From the NCBI GenBank assembly GCA_030248135.1, contig JASANC010005889.1:1-64000 (forward strand): a DNA stretch of 64,000 nucleotides, read 5' to 3'. The stretch is from Theristus sp. LFF4_11. Taxonomy: Eukaryota > Nematoda > Chromadorea > Monhysterida > Xyalidae. Shown here in pieces: positions 33,701 through 42,921 of the stretch. The stretch's first letter is position 1, and each line of letters opens with the position of its first letter. The notes below the pieces were generated by a model. It had not been told where the DNA came from. It searched no databases and worked only from the letters and a program-made list of their open reading frames with translations. The position numbers were made by a program, and so were the translations under genes.

Positions 33701-36026
33701 CGCAGGATCGGTCGCACCAGCTTCGGTTGAGGTCGACGCAGGATCGGTTGCACCAGCTTCGGTTGAGGTCGACGCAGGATCGGTCGCACCAGCTTCGGTT
33801 GAGGTCGACGCAGGATCGGTCGCACCAGCTTCGGTTGAGGTCGGCGCAGGATCGGTCGCACCAGCTTCGGTTGAGGTCGACGCAGGATCGGTCGCACCAG
33901 CTTCGGTTGAGGTCGACGCAGGATCGGTCGCACCAGCTTCGGTTGAGGTCGACGCAGGATCGGTCGCACCAGCTTCGGTTGAGGTCGGCGCAGGATCGGT
34001 CGCACCAGCTTCGGTTGAGGTCGGCGCAGGATCGGTTGCACCAGCGTCGGTTGAGGTCGACGCGGGATCGGTTGCACTTGCTGGCGCCGAGGACTGATCT
34101 TCAGAATCCGATGATTCAGCACCCAATCCGGATAAATGCGATCATTTTCTGGACTTGTCAAATACGTGACAACCTCCTGGTACAGCTGCGGATCCATTGC
34201 TTGGTGACTAGCAAAAAAATTGAAGTGCACTTTTAGAACCAAAAAGTAAAACAAAAACACGTTTGAAAATGTTCAATGAGTGAAAACAATCCAACAGAGC
34301 AAACGAAACAAAATTGACAGAGAAAAATATAAGTTCACTTTTAAAATCAAAAAGTACAATTAAAACATCTTTGAAAGAGTTGTATGAGTGAAAACGAATC
34401 CAGCAAAGCAAACGAAACAAAATGACAGGTAAAAAACCAACCGAACAGCATGAATAAAAAAGTCTGCAAACGCAAAACGGTCCATGACTGGGACATTTTG
34501 TGTAGTCATGTATCGATAACTGTGACGTAATTATGCACCTGGGTGAACATGCCACACTAGTTAGTGAGTGTTTCAATTCTGTGGCCAGTAACCAAAAGGT
34601 AATTCACACGAAACGTGTTTTTCTTTTTGCGTCCACTTTGTTCTCTTTATTTCACATCATTGTTGAAGTGATATTTGTGATACGTTACCATTTGCACCGC
34701 ACACGGATTCGCGTTGTATTGTGGGCATGTGACAGCCTGTATTCAGCTGGATTTGGAAATACTGCATGCGGGGGTTTTAAAACGGCTACGGGGAATTAAC
34801 ACCATAGTCCATTCCCCGTACGGGGATTTAGCACCAAGGTTAAATCCCCGTGCGGGCAAATAAAAACACGGGGAAATAAAATCGTGACACCGGCAATCGT
34901 CAGCATCAACGGTGTCACGATGTGCAAACGTGACACAAGCCAATATTGAAGATTTGATCACCAACTGATATTTCCAAAAACGCAGTTTCACACAAGCAAG
35001 CGCGCACGTGCCAAAGCGAACGAACCTGACAACACGTGGGCCTCCACACGGCCACCCCGCACAGCGCCGACCTGCTCGTGTTCGCGTCTGCGTGCTCGTC
35101 ATCATCCGCTGTGGCCGCCAACGCCGCCGCGCTCGACGACGGCACGACACGACCACGAGTGTCAGTTGCGGTGGTCGCTGCAGAGAAACCGGTGTTTTTC
35201 CCGTCTCCAAAGAATTGTCAAATGTGTGGATGAGCAAACTCCCCAAAACATGAGTGTGTCTCTGTGTTTGATTTCAGTTTCGCCTCGGTCGACTGAATGA
35301 TCACATTGATTGAGATCACCAGTTGCTCGCCCACAAACACAACAGATGCGGAGCGGACAGCCGAGACTGGCTGACGCACGGTGTGCCACTGCTGGCGGTG
35401 GGCCAAGGCGACGAATGCAACGTTGAATACGTGCAATCAGATCAGCCCATTGCAAACAGAAACGATGCGTTCATCATTCCAGAACTGGCTCGTTTTCATT
35501 CATCGGCCAATTGAGCTGTTCCGTTGCACGTTGCTGTACCCCACTAATCAACCGAGTTGTATGATGGTTCTCTACATTTCGACCTGGCCAACTGCAGAAG
35601 AGATTAGGGATGGTCTCGTCTCATCAGTGATAACGTGCCTCTCCTTTGAGCCGATTCTTGGTCTGTATGATGTTTGAGTATGACTCTATCATCCATAACC
35701 AAAACTCGACCCTTTAAAACCAACCGACCTTGTTTGTTCGCGGCGAGGTCACTGATGCGTTGCGTGGAGGCCGAGAACTCGATGTGCTTCTGGTGGTTGT
35801 AATGCGCGTAGTCGGTGTGCGCCAGTGTTGTGCCCGTCGGCTGGTGGCTGTTGAGCGAGTGGCCACCGCCGGGCGCAGCCGCCGCCGCAAACGGCGCTGC
35901 CTTGGCCGCTGTCGGCATCGTGGCGCTCGTTGGCGCTGCATTGCTGATGCCGCAGTTCGCACCAGCCGGCGGCAGTTTGTTGTTGTGCCGCTCGCGGCGA
36001 CTCACGTGATCGCAACCGGACATCAC
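21748..36026 (-). CDS. Organic anion transporter polypeptide (OATP/SLCO)
   Basis: Sixteen exons, descending: 36026-35729, 35177-35026, 32435-32286, 31859-31754, 31501-31367, 29016-28825, 28457-28343, 28211-28093, 27465-27154, 26854-26570, 26280-26191, 25957-25756, 23868-23628, 23096-22933, 22802-22710, 22144-21748. All phases match, giving about 1,016 aa; many OATPs are about 650-750. Family landmarks: [11 protein letters not shown] opening TM1; [16 protein letters not shown]; the signature region [18 protein letters not shown] before a long loop; a Kazal-like block with PCNARCAC and FRPVC; and [10 protein letters not shown] near the C-terminus. The extra length is an Ala/His-rich N-terminus of about 150 residues and a central loop with Ala/Gly-rich and Asp-rich parts. 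OATPs are twelve-span, sodium-independent importers of bulky organic anions. The substrate here is unknown. Junctions around exons 9-10 are the least certain. Confidence 0.92.
22253..22456 (+). mobile_element. tRNA-derived SINE T, copy 1
   Basis: The A-box region TGGCCGGGTGGTAGCGCG and B-box GGGGGATCGAACCCC are followed by the family body (CTCGATGGGC...CTACTC) and a CAA-repeat tail. Direct repeats AAGTCCTCGT (22243-22252, 22457-22466) mark the insertion. It lies in OATP intron 15. Confidence 0.9.
23960..24170 (-). mobile_element. tRNA-derived SINE T, copy 2
   Basis: Same family as 22253-22456 in opposite orientation. The GTT-repeat (tail) is on the left and the tRNA-like head, with GGGCTCGATCCCGCG, on the right. 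It lies in OATP intron 12. Confidence 0.9.
24180..24441. mobile_element. Palindromic MITE in OATP intron 12
   Basis: Inverted ends ACCCGTGCGACGGTGTG, continuing as GGTACCGATGTGCGC on both arms. The centre repeats short GAGGGCTGTGCACCATTT-like blocks. No target duplication is visible, so the superfamily is unknown. Confidence 0.75.
24560..25543. mobile_element. hAT-like MITE, 8-bp target duplication
   Basis: Inverted ends TAGGGTTAGGG are flanked by direct copies of GTCTAGAC (24552-24559, 25544-25551), a palindromic target of the type hAT elements prefer. Poly-A/T subterminal parts and an internal segment are shared with the element at 15300-16029. It lies in OATP intron 12. Confidence 0.9.
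25655..25727. mobile_element. MITE family C, fragment
   Basis: One arm of the family remains (CCAATCAGCGGATTCCCTAT, ending AGTTCGACTG before TA). The left arm is missing or decayed. It lies next to OATP exon 12. Confidence 0.6.
28504..28647. mobile_element. Mariner-type MITE in OATP intron 6
   Basis: Starts CAGGGTGATCCAAAAAAATA and ends AACCCTG, flanked by TA (28502-28503, 28648-28649). The ends resemble those of the mariner-like element at 1977-2889 only in the outermost bases. Confidence 0.7.
29150..31313 (+). mobile_element. MITE family B interrupted by a Helitron
   Basis: The left part is 29150-29315 and the right part 31200-31313, with TA at both outer ends. The interruption is the Helitron-type element 29316-31199. 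All of it lies in OATP intron 5. Confidence 0.85.
29316..31199 (-). mobile_element. Helitron-type element, minus orientation
   Basis: Read on the minus strand it begins TCTATTATACTAAGATAG, ends CTAG, and lies between A and T. The 3' hairpin CCGTGCC-GTA-GGCACGG is intact. The interior matches the element at 7706-9696, including repeated TTACCCTAACCTAAGCC boxes (plus strand), but with fewer tandem units. It has no Rep/helicase. Confidence 0.85.
33016..34197 (-). CDS. Open frame through the 36-bp minisatellite, function unknown
   Basis: An ATG at 34197 opens a frame of about 393 codons. The first ~40 residues ([20 protein letters not shown], then IYPDWVL) are non-repetitive and protein-like. 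The opening LYxEVVxYL...YP faintly recalls the segment before the zinc-binding part of retroelement integrases. The rest is a 12-residue repeat rich in Arg, Pro, Gln and Leu, ending at 33016. The other minus frame through the repeats gives an Ala/Thr/Pro/Ser repeat, and the plus strand is open as well, because a 36-bp unit without stops stays open in any frame. Coding status is doubtful. Confidence 0.25.
   Translation of the reverse strand: MDPQLYQEVVTYLTSPENDRIYPDWVLNHRILKISPRRQQVQPIPRRPQPTLVQPILRRPQPKLVRPILRRPQPKLVRPILRRPQPKLVRPILRRPQPKLVRPILRRPQPKLVRPILRRPQPKLVRPILRRPQPKLVRPILRRPQPKLVQPILRRPQPKLVRPILRRPQPKLVRPILRRPQPKLVQPILRRPQPKLVRPILRRPQPKLVRPILRRPQPKLVRPILRRPQPKLVRPILRRPQPKLVQPILRRPQPKLVRPILRRPQPKLVRPILRRPQPKLVRPILRRPQPKLVRPILRRPQPKLVQPILRRPQPKLVQPILRRPQPTLVQPILRRPQPTLVQQPIVARTQPTLVQPIVARTQPLPKRHQPQHLQFMRHTQRLARWRHSTCSNM
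33105..34080. repeat. 36-bp minisatellite, about 27 units
   Basis: The unit is CACCAGCTTCGGTTGAGGTC followed by GGCGCAGGATCGGTCG. Units are very similar and differ mainly at three sites: GGC/GAC, GGTCGC/GGTTGC and GCTTCG/GCGTCG. The period is a multiple of three. Confidence 0.95.
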
Positions 36027-37585
36027 TGCTGGTGTTTTTTATTTGTTTAATCGACACAATATGCTGCAAATCGATATTATTATCAACAATCTATCCCGAA
36101 CTAATCTTGATGCATCTTCAAATACAAGCAGAAGAACATCAGTCAATTCAATTCACCAGCGGTGATTGTCAATGGATTTCCGACGCAAACGACCAGAGTG
36201 ATTGATTGATTGGTTCATTGATTGTCACCGCAAGTGCAAGTTTTGGTTCGTTGTTTTTGCGCCGCTTTTACTGAATCCACCTGAAAAAAGAAAAGATTTG
36301 AAGTTTTTGTTTTAAAACAAACCTGAAAACAAAAACAGCCGCCGCCGAAAGGCGCAAATGTAAGGACAACGAAACATTGACATTGAGAGAGTGAGAGAAT
36401 GTGCGAATGAAGACAAACACACGGAGAAACACACACGGAAGAACAGCAAGACCCATAAAAACGAATGATTGATATCTTTGCATCGTTTTTCTTACACCGA
36501 ATTTTTATGTTCAACAACACAAGACACACGAAATGACGAAATAAAAGAACTAACAATCGACCGACAGGCACAACACCATATAAATAACACACCAACAAAA
36601 AATGTTTCGAACAACAAACACGTGGAGCTCAATCAAAATTTAGAATGGCGGAAATAACACAAATAATATACATGTATTTTGCAACGAGATGGGTTTTTTT
36701 TCAACCAGGTTCAATGTTCAGTAAATGTCGCATATCTTAGCCCGCCTGGTGAATTGCAAAACGTAGGTGAAAAATGTCACCAATATTTCAGCATAATTTT
36801 GCAATCTTTGCAGTGCCTTGCAATTTTAGAAAACTACAAACGAAACCACCTGCTTCTTTCAAACTTTTTACCAACACTGCTAAAATTGTCGAACGAACAG
36901 TGTCGCCAAACAAAATAAGCTTGATCCCAGAGACTGACAGATTTCCATTTAACTGACCGGATTGTCAAGGTGCCTGACAATAGAAATCGATTAAAAACAA
37001 GTTTTTTTTTCTGTGTGCTTCTGAAGCCAAGAAGAACGCATTGATAGTTTAGTTTGGCAAAATTCGCTGCACCAACAGAGCGTTTTATTGTCCAGGAACA
37101 ACCGAAGTACTCCATAAAATTTGCTTTCCACTGAAAAGCTTTAGCGGTCGCCATTATTAGGAGAAAAACTAGCTGATCTAAAAAACGTCACACAATGAAG
37201 CATTTGCGATAATGACAATGATAAAAATGGCCAGCCATAATAAACACTTTTTCTACTGGCAATAGAATCGACCCTGCTGACGCTGTAATAGTGTTTTTGT
37301 TCGGGGCTAGGCTAGGTGTACCTTCGGGCACGGCGGAGGGATAGATATTATTCAGTGATGTTTTGTGATGTGCTACGCATTGTACAAGCAGCGGCAACAA
37401 AACTGACGGCTACTCTACTAACTACAGCTGAATTCAGCAAAGCTGCTATGTGTGCTGAGACTGCGTGGCGAAATAAACCGCCAGAACAGGATGGACTGAA
37501 TAGGACACAAACAGACACGCAGGCAGCGGTAATGCCATAAGCGCTTTTTCGCCCACCGCTATGGATTTGGCCCCACCGACCACGC
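36027..37585. other. 5' flank of the OATP gene, no further gene recognised
   Basis: The left part should hold the OATP promoter and 5' UTR. Short frames at 37316-37540 (plus) and nearby have no motif. No core promoter element can be assigned with confidence. Confidence 0.4.
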
Positions 37586-38064
37586 CATAGTTGTTCCAGA
37601 GCCGAGGGGTTGGGGGGGGGGGGGCCGATATAGATAGCTGGAACAAATTTTCCAGATAGATAGATAGCTGGAAAATTTTGGGGGGGGGCCGCGGGGGGGG
37701 GGCCATGTGACTTTGGGGGGGGGCCGGTCAAAATTTTGAAATTAGATAGATAGATAGCTAAAACGCTAAGAAGCTATAAAAACAGCTAAATAAGGCTTAA
37801 AATACGCTAAAAATCAAGTATAAATGCATATTTAACCTAAAATTAGCACAATTTTCAAGAATTTTGAGCAAAAATGGTCAATTTTGGTCAAAAATTGACT
37901 CATTTTATGTCTTCGAAGACAAAATTTTTTAGATAGATAGCTGGCTGAAAAATTTTTTTAGATAGATAATAGCTGAGCCGAAAAATGTTCTCTGATAGAG
38001 ATAGATTCGAAAATTTTTTGGGGGGGGCCGGCCCCCCCCAGGCCCCCCCCCTAGAACAACTATG
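37586..38064. mobile_element. hAT-like MITE with G/C runs, 8-bp target duplication
   Basis: Inverted ends CATAGTTGTTC are flanked by direct copies of GACCACGC (37578-37585, 38065-38072). G or C runs of 7-12 lie near both ends. Around them are repeats of GATAGATAGATAGCTGGAAA type, and the centre is AT-rich. Confidence 0.85.
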
Positions 38065-39181
38065 GACCACGCCACGGTTCACCACCACTGTGCCTGTGCG
38101 TCGTTTGTTTGCACGCCTTCCGGCGACATTTTGCGCTCGCAAACACTCCGAAAGCACCATCGCACGTACCCAATCGACCCCGCTGACATCATGAGCTGTT
38201 TTTTTTTGTTCTTAAATAGTATCTTTTATTTTGGTTAAAGACTCAAAGCGCACCTGCACACATAAAAAGTTTCATACATAACGCGGGAATTCAAAACTGG
38301 TAAAAGTGGCGCCAAAACATCCGTATAATTTCTTTTCTATGTCTGCAAATGCATAAAATCGCAGAAGAACCCAAAAAAATTGACGGATAATATTAATACA
38401 TGTATTATGGAAACGGAATTTGAAAATCTCCCTTCGTGTCTATTAGAAGGTCGAGTGAGATTGCTGAATTGTTAGCTCGGCGACATTCATACAATGATAC
38501 GCTGCAACGGAGTTACAAGGTGGTGCAATTTTCACGGAGTGCACAACACAAAGCCCCGCCGCACGGCCACAAAGGAGGGTGGCCGTAAAAGAGTTGCATA
38601 TTGCTGTCACACTAGTAAACCGTAACGGGCGCTTTATGTCGCGATTATTCGCTGAAGAAAAACTTCATGTGTGCTTGGCTACCTGTCCATTTTCTCCCAG
38701 GGCACAAACTCCGCTACAGCTGTCTGCAGATTTTATTTACTTCTCGGGAAACCATTTATGAAAGCGCTGGATAATAATAGCAATGATACATCGGTATTAT
38801 TACAGCGCAATGAGAATGACCAGGATCCTTGTTATCAAAAAAAACAGTTCCTAAAAACGGCTGCAAACATGCAACAAAACTGCACCAACTGTAGCTTGAG
38901 GCAGCTTAATAAATTATCACCGTATGGCCATTCGTGCCGGTGCCGTGCAAAAAAATCCCATTTCGATTTCTGCACGAGAAAAAGAGAACACATAGCACAT
39001 TGTTTCTGCTAAGCTCTAGAATAATTTTTTTCAGTGCACATGGTTCAATTTGACTGTGGACATTGAACGTGAAACGAAACGAAACCATGGTCACATTAGA
39101 TGATTAGAATGGTGAAAATAAAAATTGCACACGTTGGTGAACTCATCCAGCGGCCGGATGTACTGGTACTCCTACACAATA
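38065..39181. other. Intergenic, no gene recognised
   Basis: A 113-codon plus-strand frame (38671-39012) has a Cys-rich end (CTNCSLRQL, then CRC and C) but no domain I recognise and no obvious splice partners. Confidence 0.35.
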
Positions 39182-39642
39182 CCGTATTACCCCCAATAAA
39201 CCCCCATGGGGGATTAATACGTCAGCGACTTTTAGGGGTGGGGGTTTATTGGTGGGGGGGGGATTATTGGTGGGGGGGGGGTTTATTATACAAAAATTTC
39301 TAGGGGTGGGGTTTTGTTGAAAAATGGCAAAAATACCTTGCATGGCAGGCAAGAAAGTTGCAGAAACTTCTACTTTTCACAGAGATTTCCTTTTGTAACA
39401 GCCTTTTGTAATGAAATTACCATTAACTCATCCATTTGGGGCCTTTGGTAGCACAATTTCACCAATGTCACTGCATTCAGCCACTGAATTCGCTGGGTAT
39501 GTGTTTCAAACAGGTTTCCAATTAACCCCCATGGGGGATTATTTGTGGGGGGGGATTATTTGGAAACTGGTCGGGGGGGTGGGGGTTTATTGGTGGGGGG
39601 GGGATTAATGGTGGGGGGGGGGGTTTAATGGGGGTAATACGG
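39182..39642. mobile_element. MITE family A, copy 2
   Basis: Ends CCGTATTACC/GGTAATACGG with TA at 39180-39181 and 39643-39644. G-rich subterminal tracts match the copy at 550-993. Confidence 0.9.
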
Positions 39643-41450
39643 TATTTGACTTATCACACAGAGAACAATGGACAAAAGAGCTAATATTAGAGACAGAGGC
39701 GATCGAAATATGATGTTGTCGTCGTAATCCCCCCAGCATTAACGGACAAATAATCAGTTTGGAAATTGGAACTTGCTTTGAACTGCACTGGAAACGGGTA
39801 TTATAGGTTGCCATTGCCACGCAATTATTATCTGACGTTAACGAGAATGCTTGAACGCACGGACGGAAAGCAACGCAGTCAATGCGTATACACAAGAACA
39901 ACAACAGGAAGACCTACGGAAAGCAACTTATCATCGGGGAGACAACGCTCTTGAACACATAAGAGACAGACACATTGAGGGATTGAGGCGGGTGACGCTG
40001 AAGAATGATATAAACCAGACGTGTTGTTCTGGTTGCGTTTGTTCTGTCATGATAAAAAAAAGCAGCGCATGCGCAACGAAAAACACCACTCGGCTCGGAC
40101 TTTGTGTATGTACAGCAGAACACATTAAACCAAGCAAGCACTGCTTGCGTGTGTTGTCTTCGGTCGTCGTCCTTGGCGCAACTAAGGTCCTATACACAAA
40201 ACTTGCAAAGCCCCATATAGCTGCGTTCACAGCACTTGGCAACTGCACATTGCACCGACTTTGCATCCACAACATCCAGCACTAGCCTCGTATCGGCAGC
40301 TGTATTTAGCCGCTCCGCTTTTAGATGTACACGAACTGGCACATACACACACCACACGCTTCAGTTAGCGCCAATGAATCGAAATGGAACGACCCATACT
40401 TTTTACGCCATGTAATAACGTACTAATCCGTGACTCAAGCACTGGCCCATGTGATTGCCGGTTATTATGATGTATTGCAAATTGCGAGCTCAATTTCACT
40501 TTTTCAATATAAACGGTCTGTGTCTAGAGATATTCATGCATGTGTGAGTGGCCGCCGCATGCAAGTGAAAACGCACACGCATTCGGAAACCTGTTTTTAT
40601 TGATGGCATTAGCACGGGCGCATGCCAGCCACGCAATGAGAATAAAATCTGGCTTAGCGGCGATGTCGTACGTTGGGGCTTAGAGGGTCTTTGGAACAAC
40701 TATCGGCACGATAGCAGTAGAAAAAGAAAGTAATGCTCTGAATGGCTGTCCGTTCAAGCAAGTCCCCAGTGGTTTCTTTCCACCGCAACAGCACGCAGCA
40801 GCAAGAACGCCAAACTCTGATCCAGCAAAAAAAGAATGGCCCATAAACAGTCTGATCACAAAAAAAACACATGCAACAATCGCTGTTCGTGTAAGCTGTG
40901 ACCAGTCCTCCGGGCCTCAGTCCTCCTTCCCTCAGTTCTCCGCCACCCAAGCTGAACAACGGCACGGGCGGAGAACTGAGGGAAGGAGGACTGAGGCCCC
41001 GGAGAACTGATCACCAAATGCGTTTTTGCTTTGTTCCCTGTCCCTATACCTACCGTATGTGGAAAACCTAATTGTTTATGTCTGAAACGTTCATGTCTAC
41101 TCTTTCGAATAAAAACATGCTGTATTCACTGTCATATAAACAAATCTGCAATTGTGAGCGATAGAACATTTTTTCCATATTAAAAAGTTGAAATTTTATT
41201 AAAAAACAGTTTCGATGCCACTTAAAAGTCTAAATAAACCAAAGCTGAACGGCCTTTCCTTTGCGCCCAATGAAGGCAAGCGAAAACGGCACCGGAACAA
41301 CGGAAAAACCGGTCATTCAAAATTAGGGTTCGAAAAAAAGTGAAAAATCCCGATTAACTATCTGCTGGTTTTAAAAAGCAGACATGACGCAGAATATAAT
41401 TCCGCAGACGGCCCAAATAAATGAAATGGCATAGTTGTTTTTTTTATTAA
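39643..41450. other. Intergenic, no gene recognised
   Basis: No gene seen. The stretch contains the perfect hairpin at 40912-40999 described separately. Confidence 0.4.
40912..40999. repeat. Perfect 33-bp inverted repeat, 22-nt loop
   Basis: Arms 40912-40944 and 40967-40999 are exact reverse complements; the outermost bases are GGGCCTCAGTCC. Each arm holds two similar blocks (CTCAGTCCTCC and CTCAGTTCTCC), and a further CTCC block lies just outside. It could be a small foldback element or a hairpin-forming site; no target duplication is clear. Confidence 0.9.
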
Positions 41451-42921
41451 CTAGCCAATTGACCCGTGCCTACGGCACGGTTAGCTGATAAATACAATTA
41501 TTTTTGTGTGGATTTTGGCCTTTTGAACCGTGCCAAAAATGCATTGCATTTTGATTTTGAGCTGCTTTAGTCGTTCCCGTTCAAATTATCAAAAACAATC
41601 TTCTGATCAAGAAGACAATCTTTACTGCATTCCGTTTTAAAATTGCAAACAATCATTTTTAATCACCAATGGTCAATTCTGTTCCCGTTAAAAATATGTG
41701 AAGCGATTTTAAAGTTAATTGAATTGAAACGACAAAAAGTAACGTTTTATAAAAATCGTTTTTGAATGTAATTTGTAATTGCAGTTTTGAATTTTTGTTT
41801 TTGAAATTGACAGATTTCTAATTAAACCCGGGTGTTGAAAACAAATTTAAAATCCGAAGTTTATAATTTTGCTGTTATGTTTTTACCCGTTCACCCTGCC
41901 CTAAGCAAATCCTTTTTTAGAGTGAAAATATAAAAAAAGGAACAAAAAAGTGACGTTTAAATAAAAAAATACCCATTTAAAAAACACTGTTTTTATACCT
42001 TAACATATACCATAGTCCCTAATATATAAGCCAAACCTTTTCGCAAAGTGAAAACAAAAACGGGAAACAAACACCCATTTAAATAGTCATGCAGCTTCAT
42101 TTTTGCGTTTCTGTATTTGACACATTTTCATTTAACCCTGCGTGTTGAAAAAACATCAAATTTGGAAAAATTATCTTTTTCAAATAACCGCTTTAATCAG
42201 ATTTTTAGTTAATCACGTATTTCATTAACAAACCACGTTTATTTGATTTCGCAATAAATTTTTTAGTTGACTTGTTTAGATAAAAATTTCCTGTTTTCGA
42301 AAAAGTCTCAAGCAATAACTTTACCACACTTTTTTGTTTTTTCAAAAAGTTCTCAAGCAATACCTTTTCAACCAAATGATAATGAAAAATATTGTTTTGA
42401 AAGCTAAGCGCAATATGCACTTGCAATGTCGATGTCGTTTTGCAATAAAAATTTCCTGTTTTCGAAAAAGTCTCAAGCAATAACTTTACCACACTTTTTT
42501 GTTTTTCAAAAAGTTCTCAAGCAATACCTTTTCAACCAAATTATAATAAAAAATATTGTCTTGAAAGCTAAGTGCAATATGCACTTGTAATGTCGATGTC
42601 GTTTTGCAACCCGATTTTTGAAAACAATTGCAATTTGCAACCATTCTTCACAGTTGGTTTTCTCTCATTTTACGCTTTCGGTCATCAAGTTGTGAACAGC
42701 AACAATTACCATTGTTTGTCAATAGCATGTTAAAGCGCTGTCGCAGATGACCAAAGAGTATCATGATGACTTCGTAGTGAACAGTGACGTTTTTGAGAAA
42801 ATAATTGGCATTGATAATAGGTTAAAAATTGAGATGCAGTTTTTTAAATAGCAAAAATGAGCGGCAATTCAAAAAGCAAAAAAGTGCCACACACAGACAC
42901 CACTATTATCTTAGTATTATA
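41451..42921 (-). mobile_element. Helitron-type array, unit 1
   Basis: On the minus strand the 3' end is CTAG (41451-41454) with the intact CCGTGCC/GGCACGG hairpin. The 5' end near 42921 reads TATAATACTAAG, without the leading TC, where the next unit joins. Confidence 0.8.

Larger units (their letters stand above)
32461..34891. mobile_element. 2.4-kb inverted-repeat element in OATP intron 2
   Basis: Terminal inverted repeats of about 205 bp start GGTGTCACGATTTTATTTCC and differ at only a few positions, so the insertion is young. Both arms contain several CCCCGTACGGGG-type palindromes. The interior is dominated by a 36-bp minisatellite (33105-34080). No target duplication is evident; the outermost bases read GCC on the left and GGC on the right. 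The superfamily is unknown and no transposase was found. Confidence 0.85.

Noticed and set aside
33037..34236. 400-codon plus-strand frame ([14 protein letters not shown] repeat)
   Set aside because: It is the antisense reading of the 36-bp minisatellite and has no independent support.
39779..40290. Plus- and minus-strand frames of 100-144 codons
   Set aside because: No domain, no splice context, and overlapping frames on both strands; most likely chance.
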